Notes: generated from the letters alone by a model not told the origin. A DNA stretch of 64,000 bases from Bacteroides sp. CAG:530 (GCA_000434735.1 FR881275.1:58141-122140); one strand, 5' to 3'; positions 9,828 to 19,628 are shown, numbered from the stretch's first letter. Made by a program: numbers and translations.

Positions 9828-9835
9828 TATCTTTG
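9828..9835 (+). promoter_or_regulatory. Probable HTCS promoter, -7 element TATCTTTG
   Basis: TATCTTTG matches TAnnTTTG and lies 29 bp before the HTCS start codon. No clear -33 TTTG is seen about 20 nt upstream, so the promoter is probably weak or regulated. Confidence 0.45.
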
Positions 9836-9864
9836 TTTTTTGGATAATGACCTAAGAAAATAAT

Positions 9865-12800
9865 ATGAAACCACTTTCGGGACATCGCTTATATATAATG
9901 TATGCCGTACTGCTGTTTATGGCGTTTGCCGTACTTCCCATACACGGACAGGTTAACCTGAACAACCGTTTTAAGAATCTTACCCTTCAGTCGGGACTAG
10001 CGGACAACAAGGTTAACACCATTTATCAAGACCCGAAAGGATTTGTGTGGTTCGGAACGGATTACGGATTGAGCCGCTACGACGGAAGTTCGGTAAGGAA
10101 TTTCACGCTTAACGGCTTACATAATTACGTGAACGATATCGTCTTGCTGCAAAAGAAAACCCTATGCGTGCGTATCGGAAGTCGATTCTACGCATTCAAT
10201 CAGGTAACCGAACAGTTTTCGCCTATAGAAATGCCCATACCCGATAAACAGATATTGGGCATATATCCCGTTTCGGAACACAAGTGCTGGATTTTAGGGA
10301 AATACAATATTCATTATTGTGACATCACAGCAGAAGATTCGGCAAATCATCCCATATCCATACTTCCAGTCTTCAGCGTTTCTTCTGATAAACTTTCTTC
10401 CTCTGAGATAACAGCCTATACGCTGTCTGATGACTTCTCTACCTTATACTTGACAAACACATCATCGCAACTGATTGCATTTGATTTGGCTTCGCGTAAG
10501 AAGAAAGTGTGTTTCGATATAAAAGGCTTGACGCAAGATATTCATAACATCTTGGATTTTAAAGATTACGTATGGATTGGTACTACTGCTCAAGGTATAT
10601 ACAGGGTAAATAAAAAGACTGGCTACTTGCAGCACTTTTCATACGACAATACTGCGAAAGAACATCAGCTGTCGCATACAGACATCTACCAGATATTACC
10701 CATAAACGATCGGCAAATAGTAGCTGTGACGTGGAACGGGTTTACTATTCTCACTGCAGAGGACAATGGCTTTCATCAGTTTCATACTTCTATATATAAT
10801 AATGTGACATTGGCTTGGCAGGATGTAGATGTGAGAATGATATCTGCCTACTACGACGAGACCGAAAACGGCTTGTGGATAGGTACGTATGGAGGTGGAG
10901 CTGTATATATCGACTTGAAGCAGGGTAATGTGTATAAGTATAGGCAGAAAAGCCATAACGAAACGCGAGGCATTACGATGGACAAGGCTGGCTATTTATG
11001 GATAGCTACTTATCATAAGGGACTGATGCGGAGTGATTATCCTTTCCGGCAGGATAATCCTGAAAGTCTGTCGTTCGATGTCGCAAGTAGTTTCAAACAT
11101 TCATCGCCTATATTATGCATGTATAACGATACTACCCAAAATACGTTGTGGTTGGGGAGTATGCAGGGTGAATTGTTTGTGTATGATTGCGACAAGCAGA
11201 AATGTAAAGTCGTTCACTTACCAGAAATAGGAACAATATGGAGCGTTATTATTGACTCTAAAAGACGGGTGTGGATAGGTGGTGATAATGGGCTGCATCT
11301 ATACAGGCAGGAGTCAGGAAAATGTGTGCCGTTCAGTATAGGAAGCGAGACCTCGGGCGATGCTCAAGAAAGATACTGTGTAAAAGCCATAGCCGAGAGT
11401 AATGACGGACGAATTTGGGTAGGCATAGAAAACAGAGGGTTAGGTAGAGTGTTGCCAGATAGAACCATTCGTATTGGCTACGGAAAAGAGCAACAGTTGG
11501 ATAAAGTAGACGTGCTGGCTATACACGCCACATCAGACCGTGAACTATACATAGGATATGCTAACGGACTTGGGGTGATGGACCTTGACAGTGAACGCAT
11601 AGTTCAGCGTTACACCACTCGCAGTGGACTATATAATAACTATATAGGTAGTATACTTGAAGACACCGAACACGAAATCTGGGTGGGGTCGAACTCTTGT
11701 ATCTCTCGTTTCGACCGTAAGAATAAGCTGTTCTTCCATTATCTGCTGTCTAGTAATAACAAGTCGGCTTATGCCTATCGGCAATTCGTGTTTTGGGGAA
11801 ACAATAGAAGTGTAACTTACTTCAACCCACGCCTCATAGACATAGTGCCTACCGAAAAGAGGATTGGAATAAGTGCTTTAGAGATAGATAATCAGCTTGT
11901 GGGGATAGGCGACACAATTCACGGTCAGGTTATCTTGAAAGAAAATATCTATTATGCGAAGAAAATAATACTTAATGACCGGAACCGCGATTTCGCCTTG
12001 TCGTTCAGTAGCCTGTCATATTCTAATCAGCATCCACAAATAAGGTATCGCCTATATCCTTATCAGAAAGAATGGATTGTGGTAGATAGAGAAGGCTACC
12101 GTGTGAACTACAATAATCTGGATGCGGGTAATTACAGGTTCGAACTACAGGCGGTCTATCCTGGCGGACTGCTGGGTAACGTTTCGCGGTTGGATATATG
12201 CCTTTCTCCACATTGGACCGAGACATGGTGGTTTAAGGTGCTTGTAGCTATTGCGTTAGTGCTGTCATTCATTATGCCGATGCGACATTTTCAGAATCGC
12301 AAACGCCGTTTGCAGTACGAGTTACAACTAGAGCATGAAAACTTTACCATGAAAATGGAGAGAGAAAAGGAATCGCAGATACACCGTGAGCGCGAAAACT
12401 TCTTTACTAATACGGCGCACGAGTTGCGTACGCCTCTCACCTTGATAATCTCTCCGTTGCAAGATATCATGAGCCGCTTGCAAAAGGATGATAAGTTATA
12501 TCATTCAATCGAGATGGTATATAAAAATTGTAAGTCTCTGCACACGCTGATAGATCATCTGCTTTATGTTCAGAAGATAGAGACCGGTACTGTACGACTT
12601 AACGTTACGCAGGCTGATATCAATGAGTTGGCCCGTTCTGTAGGCGAAAGTTTCCGTCCGCTGGCCGAGACTAAGCATATAGATTATTCCATTGAGATAC
12701 ATTCTGACGTGTATATTCTGTGGATTGACGAAAACAAAATTACTTCTGCCATACAGAATTTACTGTCTAACGCATTTAAATATACCACCGATAAAGGCAA

Positions 12801-13953
12801 GATAACCTTGCGTATAAGAAATGTGGAGATAGACGGACAGCGCCGCTGTGAAATTACGGTGGCAGATAATGGTCAAGGCATACCTGAAATTTATCAGCAA
12901 CGCATATTCGATTCGTTTATTACGTCGCCAAATCTGCCAACGTTGTCATCTACCATCGGCATTGGGTTACATATCGTGAAGAATACAGTCGATCTTCATC
13001 ACGGCTATATCTCATTGAACAGTGTAGAAGGAGGCGGTAGCACATTTACCATCTTATTACCCGAAGGAAACGAGCATTTCAAAAACGATTCAGAAGTGCT
13101 TATTCAGGAAACCCCGCCTTCTTTAGCTGTTGTGGCTACTGCCGAAAAAACAGATTCTTCTGAAAATCCGTGCAGTTTGCTGATTATAGAAGACAATACT
13201 GCCGTAAGACAATACATTTGTAGTCTCTTCAGTCAGAACTATACCGTATACGAAGCGGAAAACGGCGAAGAAGGTGTACGGATTGCTTTGTCGAAAATAC
13301 CTTCGCTAATAATTTCCGATATAATGATGCCTGTAAAAGACGGATTCGCTTGTTGCCGCGAGATACGCGAAACGCCAAAGACAGCGCATATACCCATTAT
13401 TATGCTTACAGCTAAGGCCGAAGACGTAGATTTGCTGAAGGCTACACAACTTGGCATTGACGATTATATAACCAAGCCGTTCAATCCGCAGGTGTTAATA
13501 TCTAAAGTAACAAGTCTGATTAAACAGCGCAAACGCTTGAAGCGAATCTATACGCAGACTCTTATGCTTGCAAAGCATGAAGGAACAAATAGCGCCGATA
13601 CCGGAATTGATGCAGAAAACGAATTCTTGAAGTCGGTGATACAGACTATAGAAGTCAATATATCTAACGAAAACTTCAACGTGAAGATGATGGCCGAGCA
13701 GTTGAATATGAGTCAGCCTACTCTATACCGTAAGCTGAAGGAGGTAAGTAAGCTCACTGCTATCGATATGATACGCAGTATGAGAATGAGTAAGGTAGCT
13801 GCTCTAATTCTTGAACGGAAATATACGATACAAGAAATAGCGGAAAAGGTGGGATATAATGACCCACGTACTCTGAGAAAACATTTCAGTGAACAGTTCG
13901 GCATTACGCCTTCGCAATTTATAGAACGTGAAAATAATGCGAAAAAAGAATAA
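9865..13953 (+). CDS. Hybrid two-component system regulator (HTCS)
   Basis: A 1362-residue single-chain sensor and transcription factor, the standard regulator of Bacteroides glycan loci. In order: signal peptide (1-29); periplasmic two-propeller sensor of repeats such as LADNKVNTIYQDPKGFVWFG and YDETENGLWIGTYGGG; Y_Y_Y domain near 710-780; one membrane segment near 789-806; HisKA with H852 in NTAHELRTPLTLI; HATPase (NLLSNAFKYT, ADNGQGIPE); receiver with D1152 in SDIMMPVKDG; and AraC-type DNA-binding domain at about 1255-1360 ending ITPSQF. It is divergent from susC and should bind the breakdown product imported by that system. The direct repeats at 9731-9800 are its likely target. Confidence 0.95.
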   Translation: MKPLSGHRLYIMYAVLLFMAFAVLPIHGQVNLNNRFKNLTLQSGLADNKVNTIYQDPKGFVWFGTDYGLSRYDGSSVRNFTLNGLHNYVNDIVLLQKKTLCVRIGSRFYAFNQVTEQFSPIEMPIPDKQILGIYPVSEHKCWILGKYNIHYCDITAEDSANHPISILPVFSVSSDKLSSSEITAYTLSDDFSTLYLTNTSSQLIAFDLASRKKKVCFDIKGLTQDIHNILDFKDYVWIGTTAQGIYRVNKKTGYLQHFSYDNTAKEHQLSHTDIYQILPINDRQIVAVTWNGFTILTAEDNGFHQFHTSIYNNVTLAWQDVDVRMISAYYDETENGLWIGTYGGGAVYIDLKQGNVYKYRQKSHNETRGITMDKAGYLWIATYHKGLMRSDYPFRQDNPESLSFDVASSFKHSSPILCMYNDTTQNTLWLGSMQGELFVYDCDKQKCKVVHLPEIGTIWSVIIDSKRRVWIGGDNGLHLYRQESGKCVPFSIGSETSGDAQERYCVKAIAESNDGRIWVGIENRGLGRVLPDRTIRIGYGKEQQLDKVDVLAIHATSDRELYIGYANGLGVMDLDSERIVQRYTTRSGLYNNYIGSILEDTEHEIWVGSNSCISRFDRKNKLFFHYLLSSNNKSAYAYRQFVFWGNNRSVTYFNPRLIDIVPTEKRIGISALEIDNQLVGIGDTIHGQVILKENIYYAKKIILNDRNRDFALSFSSLSYSNQHPQIRYRLYPYQKEWIVVDREGYRVNYNNLDAGNYRFELQAVYPGGLLGNVSRLDICLSPHWTETWWFKVLVAIALVLSFIMPMRHFQNRKRRLQYELQLEHENFTMKMEREKESQIHRERENFFTNTAHELRTPLTLIISPLQDIMSRLQKDDKLYHSIEMVYKNCKSLHTLIDHLLYVQKIETGTVRLNVTQADINELARSVGESFRPLAETKHIDYSIEIHSDVYILWIDENKITSAIQNLLSNAFKYTTDKGKITLRIRNVEIDGQRRCEITVADNGQGIPEIYQQRIFDSFITSPNLPTLSSTIGIGLHIVKNTVDLHHGYISLNSVEGGGSTFTILLPEGNEHFKNDSEVLIQETPPSLAVVATAEKTDSSENPCSLLIIEDNTAVRQYICSLFSQNYTVYEAENGEEGVRIALSKIPSLIISDIMMPVKDGFACCREIRETPKTAHIPIIMLTAKAEDVDLLKATQLGIDDYITKPFNPQVLISKVTSLIKQRKRLKRIYTQTLMLAKHEGTNSADTGIDAENEFLKSVIQTIEVNISNENFNVKMMAEQLNMSQPTLYRKLKEVSKLTAIDMIRSMRMSKVAALILERKYTIQEIAEKVGYNDPRTLRKHFSEQFGITPSQFIERENNAKKE

Positions 13954-13992
13954 CAAACAACCATAATAATATACTTACACAGTTATAATACC

Positions 13993-14919
13993 ATGAAAAC
14001 CAATAAGTACTATCAGGAGGTAATAGAAAGAATTTGTAAAGAAATACAGCCGTTTGCGCACGAAGGGAAACAGGCCGATTATATACCGGCGCTTGCCAAC
14101 GTAAACCCTGACCAGTTCGGCATTTATCTGAGCCTTATGAATGGAGAGCATTGTACGTATGGCGACTATAACACCAAATTCTCAATACAGAGTATATCTA
14201 AGGTGTTCTCGCTAGCCATTGCACTAAGTATAAAAGGAAAAGAACTGTGGAACCGTGTAGGCAAAGAACCGTCGGGCAGTGCTTTTAACTCTTTGGTGCA
14301 ACTTGAATATGAGCATGGAAAGCCTAGAAATCCATTCATCAATGCCGGCGCTATAGTGTTGGCCGACGTGTTGCTGTCTAACTTGGATAATCCGTATCAA
14401 TTCTTCATCAACTTTGTGCGTAAGTTGTGCGGAAACGACTCTATCAACTATTCTATCGATGTGGCGGAGTCGGAAATAGGGTGTTCTTATCTCAATGCAT
14501 CAATAGCTTATCTGCTAAAGCATCACGGCAACCTTGAGAATAAGGTAACAGATGTGCTTCGCTTCTATAGCACAATGTGTTCTGTGGAGATGAGTTGTAA
14601 GGACCTGTCGAAAGCGTTTCTTGCTTTTGCCCATAGCAGCGAGCCATTCTCGCACGGCGGTGTAGAGCTGAGTGTTTCCAGAGTAAAACGTATCAATGCC
14701 ATTATGCAGACTTGTGGCTTTTACGATGAGGCTGGCGAATTTACATTTCTTGTGGGATTGCCCGGCAAGAGTGGTGTAGGCGGAGGCATTGTAGCAATAT
14801 ACCCGTCGCGTTACTCCATTGCCGTATGGAGTCCTAGACTTAATAACAAAGGAAACTCCATTATGGGCATCAAGGCACTCGAACTGTTCACTACAGAAAC
14901 AAGCGAGTCGATATTCTGA
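13993..14919 (+). CDS. glsA: Glutaminase A
   Basis: A 308-residue cytosolic glutaminase of the serine beta-lactamase-like fold, hydrolysing glutamine to glutamate and ammonia. The S-x-x-K catalytic pair is S67 and K70 in FSIQSISKVFSLA. NPFINAGAIV, the YLNAS segment and the late GLPGKSGVGGGIVAIYP signature are all present, and length matches the family. It starts 39 bp after the HTCS stop with no terminator between, so it is probably read from the HTCS transcript. A nitrogen enzyme behind a glycan regulator is unexpected, but amino sugar use may link them; that is speculation. Confidence 0.93.
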   Translation: MKTNKYYQEVIERICKEIQPFAHEGKQADYIPALANVNPDQFGIYLSLMNGEHCTYGDYNTKFSIQSISKVFSLAIALSIKGKELWNRVGKEPSGSAFNSLVQLEYEHGKPRNPFINAGAIVLADVLLSNLDNPYQFFINFVRKLCGNDSINYSIDVAESEIGCSYLNASIAYLLKHHGNLENKVTDVLRFYSTMCSVEMSCKDLSKAFLAFAHSSEPFSHGGVELSVSRVKRINAIMQTCGFYDEAGEFTFLVGLPGKSGVGGGIVAIYPSRYSIAVWSPRLNNKGNSIMGIKALELFTTETSESIF

Positions 14920-14950
14920 TTTATAGCTTTGAATTTTAGAATTTATAGCG

Positions 14951-16324
14951 TCAATAGACGCTGAACTCCAATATTGATGGAGTGTCTACCGATTGCGTTA
15001 CGGTCAGCCGCAGCTCTTGTGTGCTGACCGGAGCAATCGTTTCCAGACGCTGGTGTCCTACTGACAGACCTTCGGCAATGACTTGCCAACGGTTGCCTAC
15101 CTTTGCTTCTATCCTATAACTTCGTATTCTTTCTCCTTTTGTGATATCTTCTTTCAATCTGTAGCCTTTTACGCTATTGACTGATTGCAAACGGAGATAC
15201 AGCTTATTTTTATTGCCGGCTGTTTTCGCTATGGGGCATCCCCAAGTTTGAACAATGGCATTACCCCATTCACTCAGTCGTTTTACGTCGTCTTCAGGCA
15301 ATAGTCCGGATGGGTCGGGGGTAAGTCCCATGATGAGAGTGGCGTTTCTGCCTACCGACTTTTCGTAGATACTCATCAAACTGTCTAATGGCAATATATT
15401 ATTGTTATCATCGGGTTCCCAGAACCACTCATGGCGTCCGTTTATTCCTCTAAGTGGAAAGTCGGCCATGGCAGGCAGCCAGTATAGTCCGTCCTTGTCT
15501 CCGTGTTTCAGAAGTTCTAGCCAATTGGGTGATGTCTCTATTCCTTTATGGTGAGAGCAAGGGGTAGGGAACGATGACCAGCACGGATATCCCACAGTGC
15601 CGGTTTCAGAGCCTCCCCAGCGGAAGTCGGCCTTGTTTACGTTATGATAGAACAGGCAGTTAGGCTGATACTTGCTTACTATAGGCTCAACGTTGGGGCC
15701 TATTCCGTGTGGGTCGTCCGCTCCGCCGTCAAACCAAATCAGAAACCAATCGCCATATCGGGTACATAATTCCTTTACCATTCGTTCGCAGTAACGTCTA
15801 TACCAATCTTGTCTGTTTTTTGCGAATTCCCCTTCTCCCTCTGTCCGGAAGTTGTGTATGCCTAGCAGTGAGTTCCACCGTATGCCTACATATATGCCAG
15901 GCATCAAACCGTACTTATGGCAAGAATTGACAAAGTCGCGTACGATATCTCCCTTTCCGTCTCGCCACTTTACTGCTTTCAAACAATATGGGTTGACGTC
16001 GCTTTGCCATAGTCCGAATCCCGTTTCGTGAGTAGCTGTAAGAATTGCAAATTTACATCCCGCAGCCTTGGCGGCTTTTATCCATTGGTCGGTATCAAGC
16101 TGTGTAGGATTGAAAATGGTATAATCTTCTATCGGGTGGATACGGTTCTCTGATTGAACGTATCGTTTTCCGTCGAACACATGAAGGTCGTAGTGAAATA
16201 TGGCTCCCATTTCGGCATTATGCCATCTAAGTTGTTGCGCCGTGGGGCTTGGCTGCGTTTGTGCTTCGCCTTTTACCATGCAGCAAACCATAGCCATCAC
16301 AAACAGAAAGATTGTCTTTTTCAT
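14951..16324 (-). CDS. GH29 alpha-L-fucosidase
   Basis: A 457-residue exported enzyme that releases terminal alpha-L-fucose. The start is ATG at 16324, because it opens a good signal peptide (MKKTIFLFVMAMVCCMVKGE); the longer frame upstream would place 37 unlikely residues before it. The nucleophile is probably D199 in LIWFDGGADD. Other family parts are MGAIFHYDLHVFDGKRY and GCKFAILTATHETGFGLW near 95-115. The C-terminal 90 residues look like a small beta-sandwich. It converges on glsA and may serve the neighbouring glycan locus. A short dyad AGCGTC/GACGCT (14947-14962) overlaps its stop codon. Confidence 0.9.
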   Translation of the reverse strand: MKKTIFLFVMAMVCCMVKGEAQTQPSPTAQQLRWHNAEMGAIFHYDLHVFDGKRYVQSENRIHPIEDYTIFNPTQLDTDQWIKAAKAAGCKFAILTATHETGFGLWQSDVNPYCLKAVKWRDGKGDIVRDFVNSCHKYGLMPGIYVGIRWNSLLGIHNFRTEGEGEFAKNRQDWYRRYCERMVKELCTRYGDWFLIWFDGGADDPHGIGPNVEPIVSKYQPNCLFYHNVNKADFRWGGSETGTVGYPCWSSFPTPCSHHKGIETSPNWLELLKHGDKDGLYWLPAMADFPLRGINGRHEWFWEPDDNNNILPLDSLMSIYEKSVGRNATLIMGLTPDPSGLLPEDDVKRLSEWGNAIVQTWGCPIAKTAGNKNKLYLRLQSVNSVKGYRLKEDITKGERIRSYRIEAKVGNRWQVIAEGLSVGHQRLETIAPVSTQELRLTVTQSVDTPSILEFSVY

Positions 16325-16399
16325 ATTCTTAGCGTTAGTTTGGTGTAAAAATACAAATATCTCATTGAATGCGCTAACAAAGTCGTGCAAATAATACGG

Positions 16400-16503
16400 C
16401 AAAGTCGTCTCACTTCGACCGATACGAACGTTCACGACGACCGATACGAACGTTCACAACGGTCGATACGAACGCTAACATCGACCGATGTGAGACGACT
16501 TTG
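16400..16503. repeat. 102-bp intergenic element with inverted ends and 22-nt units, copy 1
   Basis: The ends CAAAGTCGTCTCAC and GTGAGACGACTTTG are perfect 14-bp inverted repeats. Inside are units 22 nt long sharing CGACCGATACGAACG, starting at 16411, 16433 and 16455, plus a partial fourth at 16477. The third unit reads CGGTCG instead of CGACCG, as in the copy at 32360-32461. A further CAAAGTCGT lies exactly 22 bp upstream at 16378. It fills the divergent gap between the fucosidase and ruvX. No coding potential or target duplication is visible. Confidence 0.9.
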
Positions 16504-16594
16504 TTGTGGTTTTTCTCTGACTGATATTGTTGCGCCAACGCATATCTTACGCATCTTTTAAGCTTTATATAGAGAAGTATACAGAATAAATTAG

Positions 16595-16602
16595 TAATTT
16601 TG
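16595..16602 (+). promoter_or_regulatory. Probable ruvX promoter, -7 element TAATTTTG
   Basis: TAATTTTG lies only 7 bp before the ruvX ATG, so the transcript would be leaderless or nearly so. No strong -33 element is seen about 20 nt upstream. The match could be fortuitous. Confidence 0.4.
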
Positions 16603-16609
16603 CCGTGAT

Positions 16610-17032
16610 ATGAGCAGAATTTTAGCAATCGACTACGGAAAAAAGCGTACCGGCATAGCGGTTACAGACCCTATGCAGATTATAGCGAACGGACTTACTA
16701 CAGTGCCTACACATACACTTATGGACTTCCTTATGAACTATGTGCAGAAAGAACAGGTAGAACGAATCATCATAGGGCATCCTAAGCAGATGAACAATGA
16801 AGACTCTGAAAACATGAAGAATATCGTACCCTTCATGAATCAGCTAAAGAAGAAAATGCCTCAAATGCCAGTAGAGCTGGTAGACGAGCGGTTTACATCG
16901 GTGTTGGCGCATCAGGCTATGCTTACTGGTGGCCTGAAAAAGAAAGACCGTCAGAATAAGGCGCTGGTAGACGAAATCAGTGCTACCATCATACTGCAGT
17001 CGTATATGGAATCGAGAAAATTTAAACTGTAA
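16610..17032 (+). CDS. ruvX: Putative pre-16S rRNA nuclease / Holliday junction resolvase YqgF
   Basis: A 140-residue RNase H-like protein. The first strand carries the catalytic Asp in RILAIDYGKKRTGIAVTDP, the second acidic site is in VELVDERFTSVLA, and the last in DEISATIILQSYM. These are the three conserved acidic motifs of the YqgF family, which trims 16S rRNA 5' ends. Length is normal. It is followed after 20 bp by def and then the TPR gene, a compact housekeeping operon. Confidence 0.93.
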   Translation: MSRILAIDYGKKRTGIAVTDPMQIIANGLTTVPTHTLMDFLMNYVQKEQVERIIIGHPKQMNNEDSENMKNIVPFMNQLKKKMPQMPVELVDERFTSVLAHQAMLTGGLKKKDRQNKALVDEISATIILQSYMESRKFKL

Positions 17033-17052
17033 AAAACAACAAAATAATAATT

Positions 17053-17607
17053 ATGATATTACCTATTTACGTCTACGGACAGCCCGTGCTTCGCGAGGAG
17101 GCACAAGATATTACTCCCGATTATCCTAACTTGAAAGAACTGATACAGAATATGCACGAAACTATGGACCGTGCAGAAGGTGTGGGACTTGCAGCTCCGC
17201 AAATCGGTTTGCCTATCCGCGTGGTAGTGATTAACCTTGACTGTATGGCTGATGATTTTCCTGAATACAAGGACTTCCGTCACGCATACATCAACCCGCA
17301 TATCATAGAAACAGGCGACCATATCGTATCTATGGAAGAAGGATGCCTCAGTCTGCCGGGCATACACGAAAGCGTGAAACGCCCCGACCGTATCCACGTG
17401 ACTTATCTGGACGAAGACATGAATCCGCACGATGAGTGGGTGGAAGGATTCTTGGCACGCTGTATGCAGCACGAGTTCGACCATCTGGGAGGAACAATGT
17501 TCATAGACCATCTGTCGCCGCTGCGTAAACAAATGATAAAAGGCAAACTCACCAACTTGGTGAAAGGAAAAGTACGCTGCACGTACAAGACGAAAGCAAT
17601 TAGATGA
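17053..17607 (+). CDS. def: Peptide deformylase
   Basis: A 184-residue metalloenzyme that removes the N-formyl group from nascent proteins. All three motifs are present in order: GVGLAAPQIG (about 44-53), EEGCLSLPG with the metal Cys (about 96-104), and the metal-binding QHEFDHLGG (about 139-147). Its last codons overlap the next gene by 4 nt (ATGA), implying translational coupling. Confidence 0.97.
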   Translation: MILPIYVYGQPVLREEAQDITPDYPNLKELIQNMHETMDRAEGVGLAAPQIGLPIRVVVINLDCMADDFPEYKDFRHAYINPHIIETGDHIVSMEEGCLSLPGIHESVKRPDRIHVTYLDEDMNPHDEWVEGFLARCMQHEFDHLGGTMFIDHLSPLRKQMIKGKLTNLVKGKVRCTYKTKAIR

Positions 17608-19616
17608 TAAAACGACTTACACACATTATATATATAGCATGTATGTTTCCGGTGGTGGCGTTCGGGCAGATAAACACCGAGCGTGTGATGACCATCGGCC
17701 GTAACGCCCTCTACTTTGAAGACTACGTGCTGTCTATACAATATTTCAATCAGGCTATAAACGCCAAACCTTATCTGGCGGAACCGTATTTTTATCGCGG
17801 ATTGGCCAAGATGAACCTCGATGACTTTTCGGGAGCCGAAGCCGACTGTACCGAAGCCATTGAGCGCAATCCGTTTGTGCCCAGCGCATATCAGGTTAGA
17901 GGTATTTCGCGCATACACCAAAATAACTTCAAGGGTGCCATACGCGATTATGAAAAGGCTCTTACCCTCGATCCTGAAAATGTAAGTTTGTGGCATAACC
18001 TTACGCTGTGTCGTATGCGCGAGAAAGACTATGCGGCGGCTAAGGCGGACATTGATACGCTGATACGTATATCGCCACGATATACTGACGCTTACTTGAT
18101 GCGTACCGAGGTGTCTCTCAAACAGAAAGATACGCTTCAGGCTATGAATGATGCCGACCGTGCCATTGAGATAGACCGCTATAACGCCGATACTTGGGCC
18201 TCGCGCGGTATGCTGTTTCTGCAGCGTAGCAAGTACAAAGATGCCGAGTCGGACTTGACGGAGGCTATCCGTTTGTCGATACGTAACTCTAGCATGTATA
18301 TCAATCGTGCTTTGGCTCGCTATCATCAGAATAATCTGCGCGGGGCGATGAAAGACTATGATTTGGCTCTCGATATAGACCGTAACAGCTTTATAGGTCA
18401 CTATAACCGTGGTTTGCTGCGTGCGCAGGTGGGCGATGATAACCGTGCGATAGAGGACTTTGACTTCGTATTGAAGATGGAGCCTGATAATATGATGGCC
18501 GTGTTTAACCGTGGACAGTTGCGCGATAAGACGGGCGACTACCGTGGTGCCATAGCCGACTATTCGCGTGTGATTGACGAGTATCCTAATTTCTTGGCAG
18601 GATATCAGGCGAGAGCGAAGGTTAGACGTAGGGTAGGCGACCTGCGAGGAGCGGAAGCCGATGAGTTTACGGTGCTGAAAGCTCAGCTTGAGGCTCAGAA
18701 TAACCGTAAGCAAAATACCGCTTCGGCAGACAAGACTCGTAAGAAGTCGGATAAGAACATGAACAACTATCGTAAGATAGTGGTGGCTGATAACGACGAC
18801 GCTACGCCGAAGTATAAGACCGACTATCGTGGCCGTGTTCAGGATAAGAACGTGAATATTCTGCCGCAACCTATGTTTGCGCTGAACTACTACGAGCGTC
18901 AGGAAGAGGTGAAGCGAATGGTGACTTATAACCGTAGCATCGATGAACTTAACAACCGCCATGTATTGCCCGGACGTTTGCTCATTACTAATAACGAAGC
19001 TTCGCTGAGCGAAGAGCAGGTGAAACGACACTTCGCTTCTATCGATACTGAAACAGAAAAGATAGTGAAAGAGCCTAATAATCCGCTGCATTACTATGCT
19101 CGTGCGCTCGATTTCTATCTTGTGCAGGATTTCGACAACGCTCTGCGCGACCTTGACAGTACCATAGTGCGAGATTCATCGTTCTTCCCCGCATACTTTA
19201 CACGTGCGGTGATACACTACAAACAGTTAGAGTATCGCAAGCGTCAAAGTAGTGGATACGAAACTGAGACTGCCCCCGAAGGAGAAAAGCCTCAGATACG
19301 AATGCTTGATTATGCTACCGTGCGTCGCGATCTGGACGAAGTGATTCGCTTGGCTCCCGACTTTGCGTACGCTTATTATAATCGTGCAAACATATTGGCG
19401 GTGATGAAAGACTATCGTGCGGCGTTGGTAGACTATGATAAAGCTATCGAACTTGACGGACGATTAGGCGACGCCTATTATAACCGTGGTCTTACAAATG
19501 TATATCTCGGAAATAACCGTGAAGGCATCCGTGACCTCAGTAAGGCGGGCGAGCTGGGTATTTTCTCGGCGTATAGCGTGATAAAACGATTTACAAGTAC
19601 GGCAAAAGACGAATAA
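17604..19616 (+). CDS. Exported tetratricopeptide-repeat protein
   Basis: A 670-residue protein with a signal peptide (MIKRLTHIIYIACMFPVVAFG) and about a dozen TPR units in two blocks, roughly residues 23-270 and 480-655. A basic, Asn-rich linker near 355-400 lies between them. Typical units are AEPYFYRGLAKMNLDDFSGA and YNRGLLRAQVGDDNRAIEDF. No catalytic domain is visible, so it should be a periplasmic scaffold. It is coupled to def by a 4-nt overlap. A specific role cannot be assigned. Confidence 0.85.
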   Translation: MIKRLTHIIYIACMFPVVAFGQINTERVMTIGRNALYFEDYVLSIQYFNQAINAKPYLAEPYFYRGLAKMNLDDFSGAEADCTEAIERNPFVPSAYQVRGISRIHQNNFKGAIRDYEKALTLDPENVSLWHNLTLCRMREKDYAAAKADIDTLIRISPRYTDAYLMRTEVSLKQKDTLQAMNDADRAIEIDRYNADTWASRGMLFLQRSKYKDAESDLTEAIRLSIRNSSMYINRALARYHQNNLRGAMKDYDLALDIDRNSFIGHYNRGLLRAQVGDDNRAIEDFDFVLKMEPDNMMAVFNRGQLRDKTGDYRGAIADYSRVIDEYPNFLAGYQARAKVRRRVGDLRGAEADEFTVLKAQLEAQNNRKQNTASADKTRKKSDKNMNNYRKIVVADNDDATPKYKTDYRGRVQDKNVNILPQPMFALNYYERQEEVKRMVTYNRSIDELNNRHVLPGRLLITNNEASLSEEQVKRHFASIDTETEKIVKEPNNPLHYYARALDFYLVQDFDNALRDLDSTIVRDSSFFPAYFTRAVIHYKQLEYRKRQSSGYETETAPEGEKPQIRMLDYATVRRDLDEVIRLAPDFAYAYYNRANILAVMKDYRAALVDYDKAIELDGRLGDAYYNRGLTNVYLGNNREGIRDLSKAGELGIFSAYSVIKRFTSTAKDE

Positions 19617-19628
19617 ATTGAATATCCG

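Noticed and set aside
14947..14962. AGCGTC/GACGCT hairpin as a terminator between glsA and the fucosidase
   Set aside because: The stem is only 6 bp and no T-run follows on either strand; mentioned with the fucosidase but not called.
16400..16503. Insertion sequence or complete transposon
   Set aside because: At 102 bp it encodes nothing and no target-site duplication is visible; it is kept only as a repeat element.
17403..19091. 562-codon open frame on the minus strand
   Set aside because: It lies fully antisense to def and the TPR gene, has no recognisable domain, and its openness follows from codon bias of the real genes.
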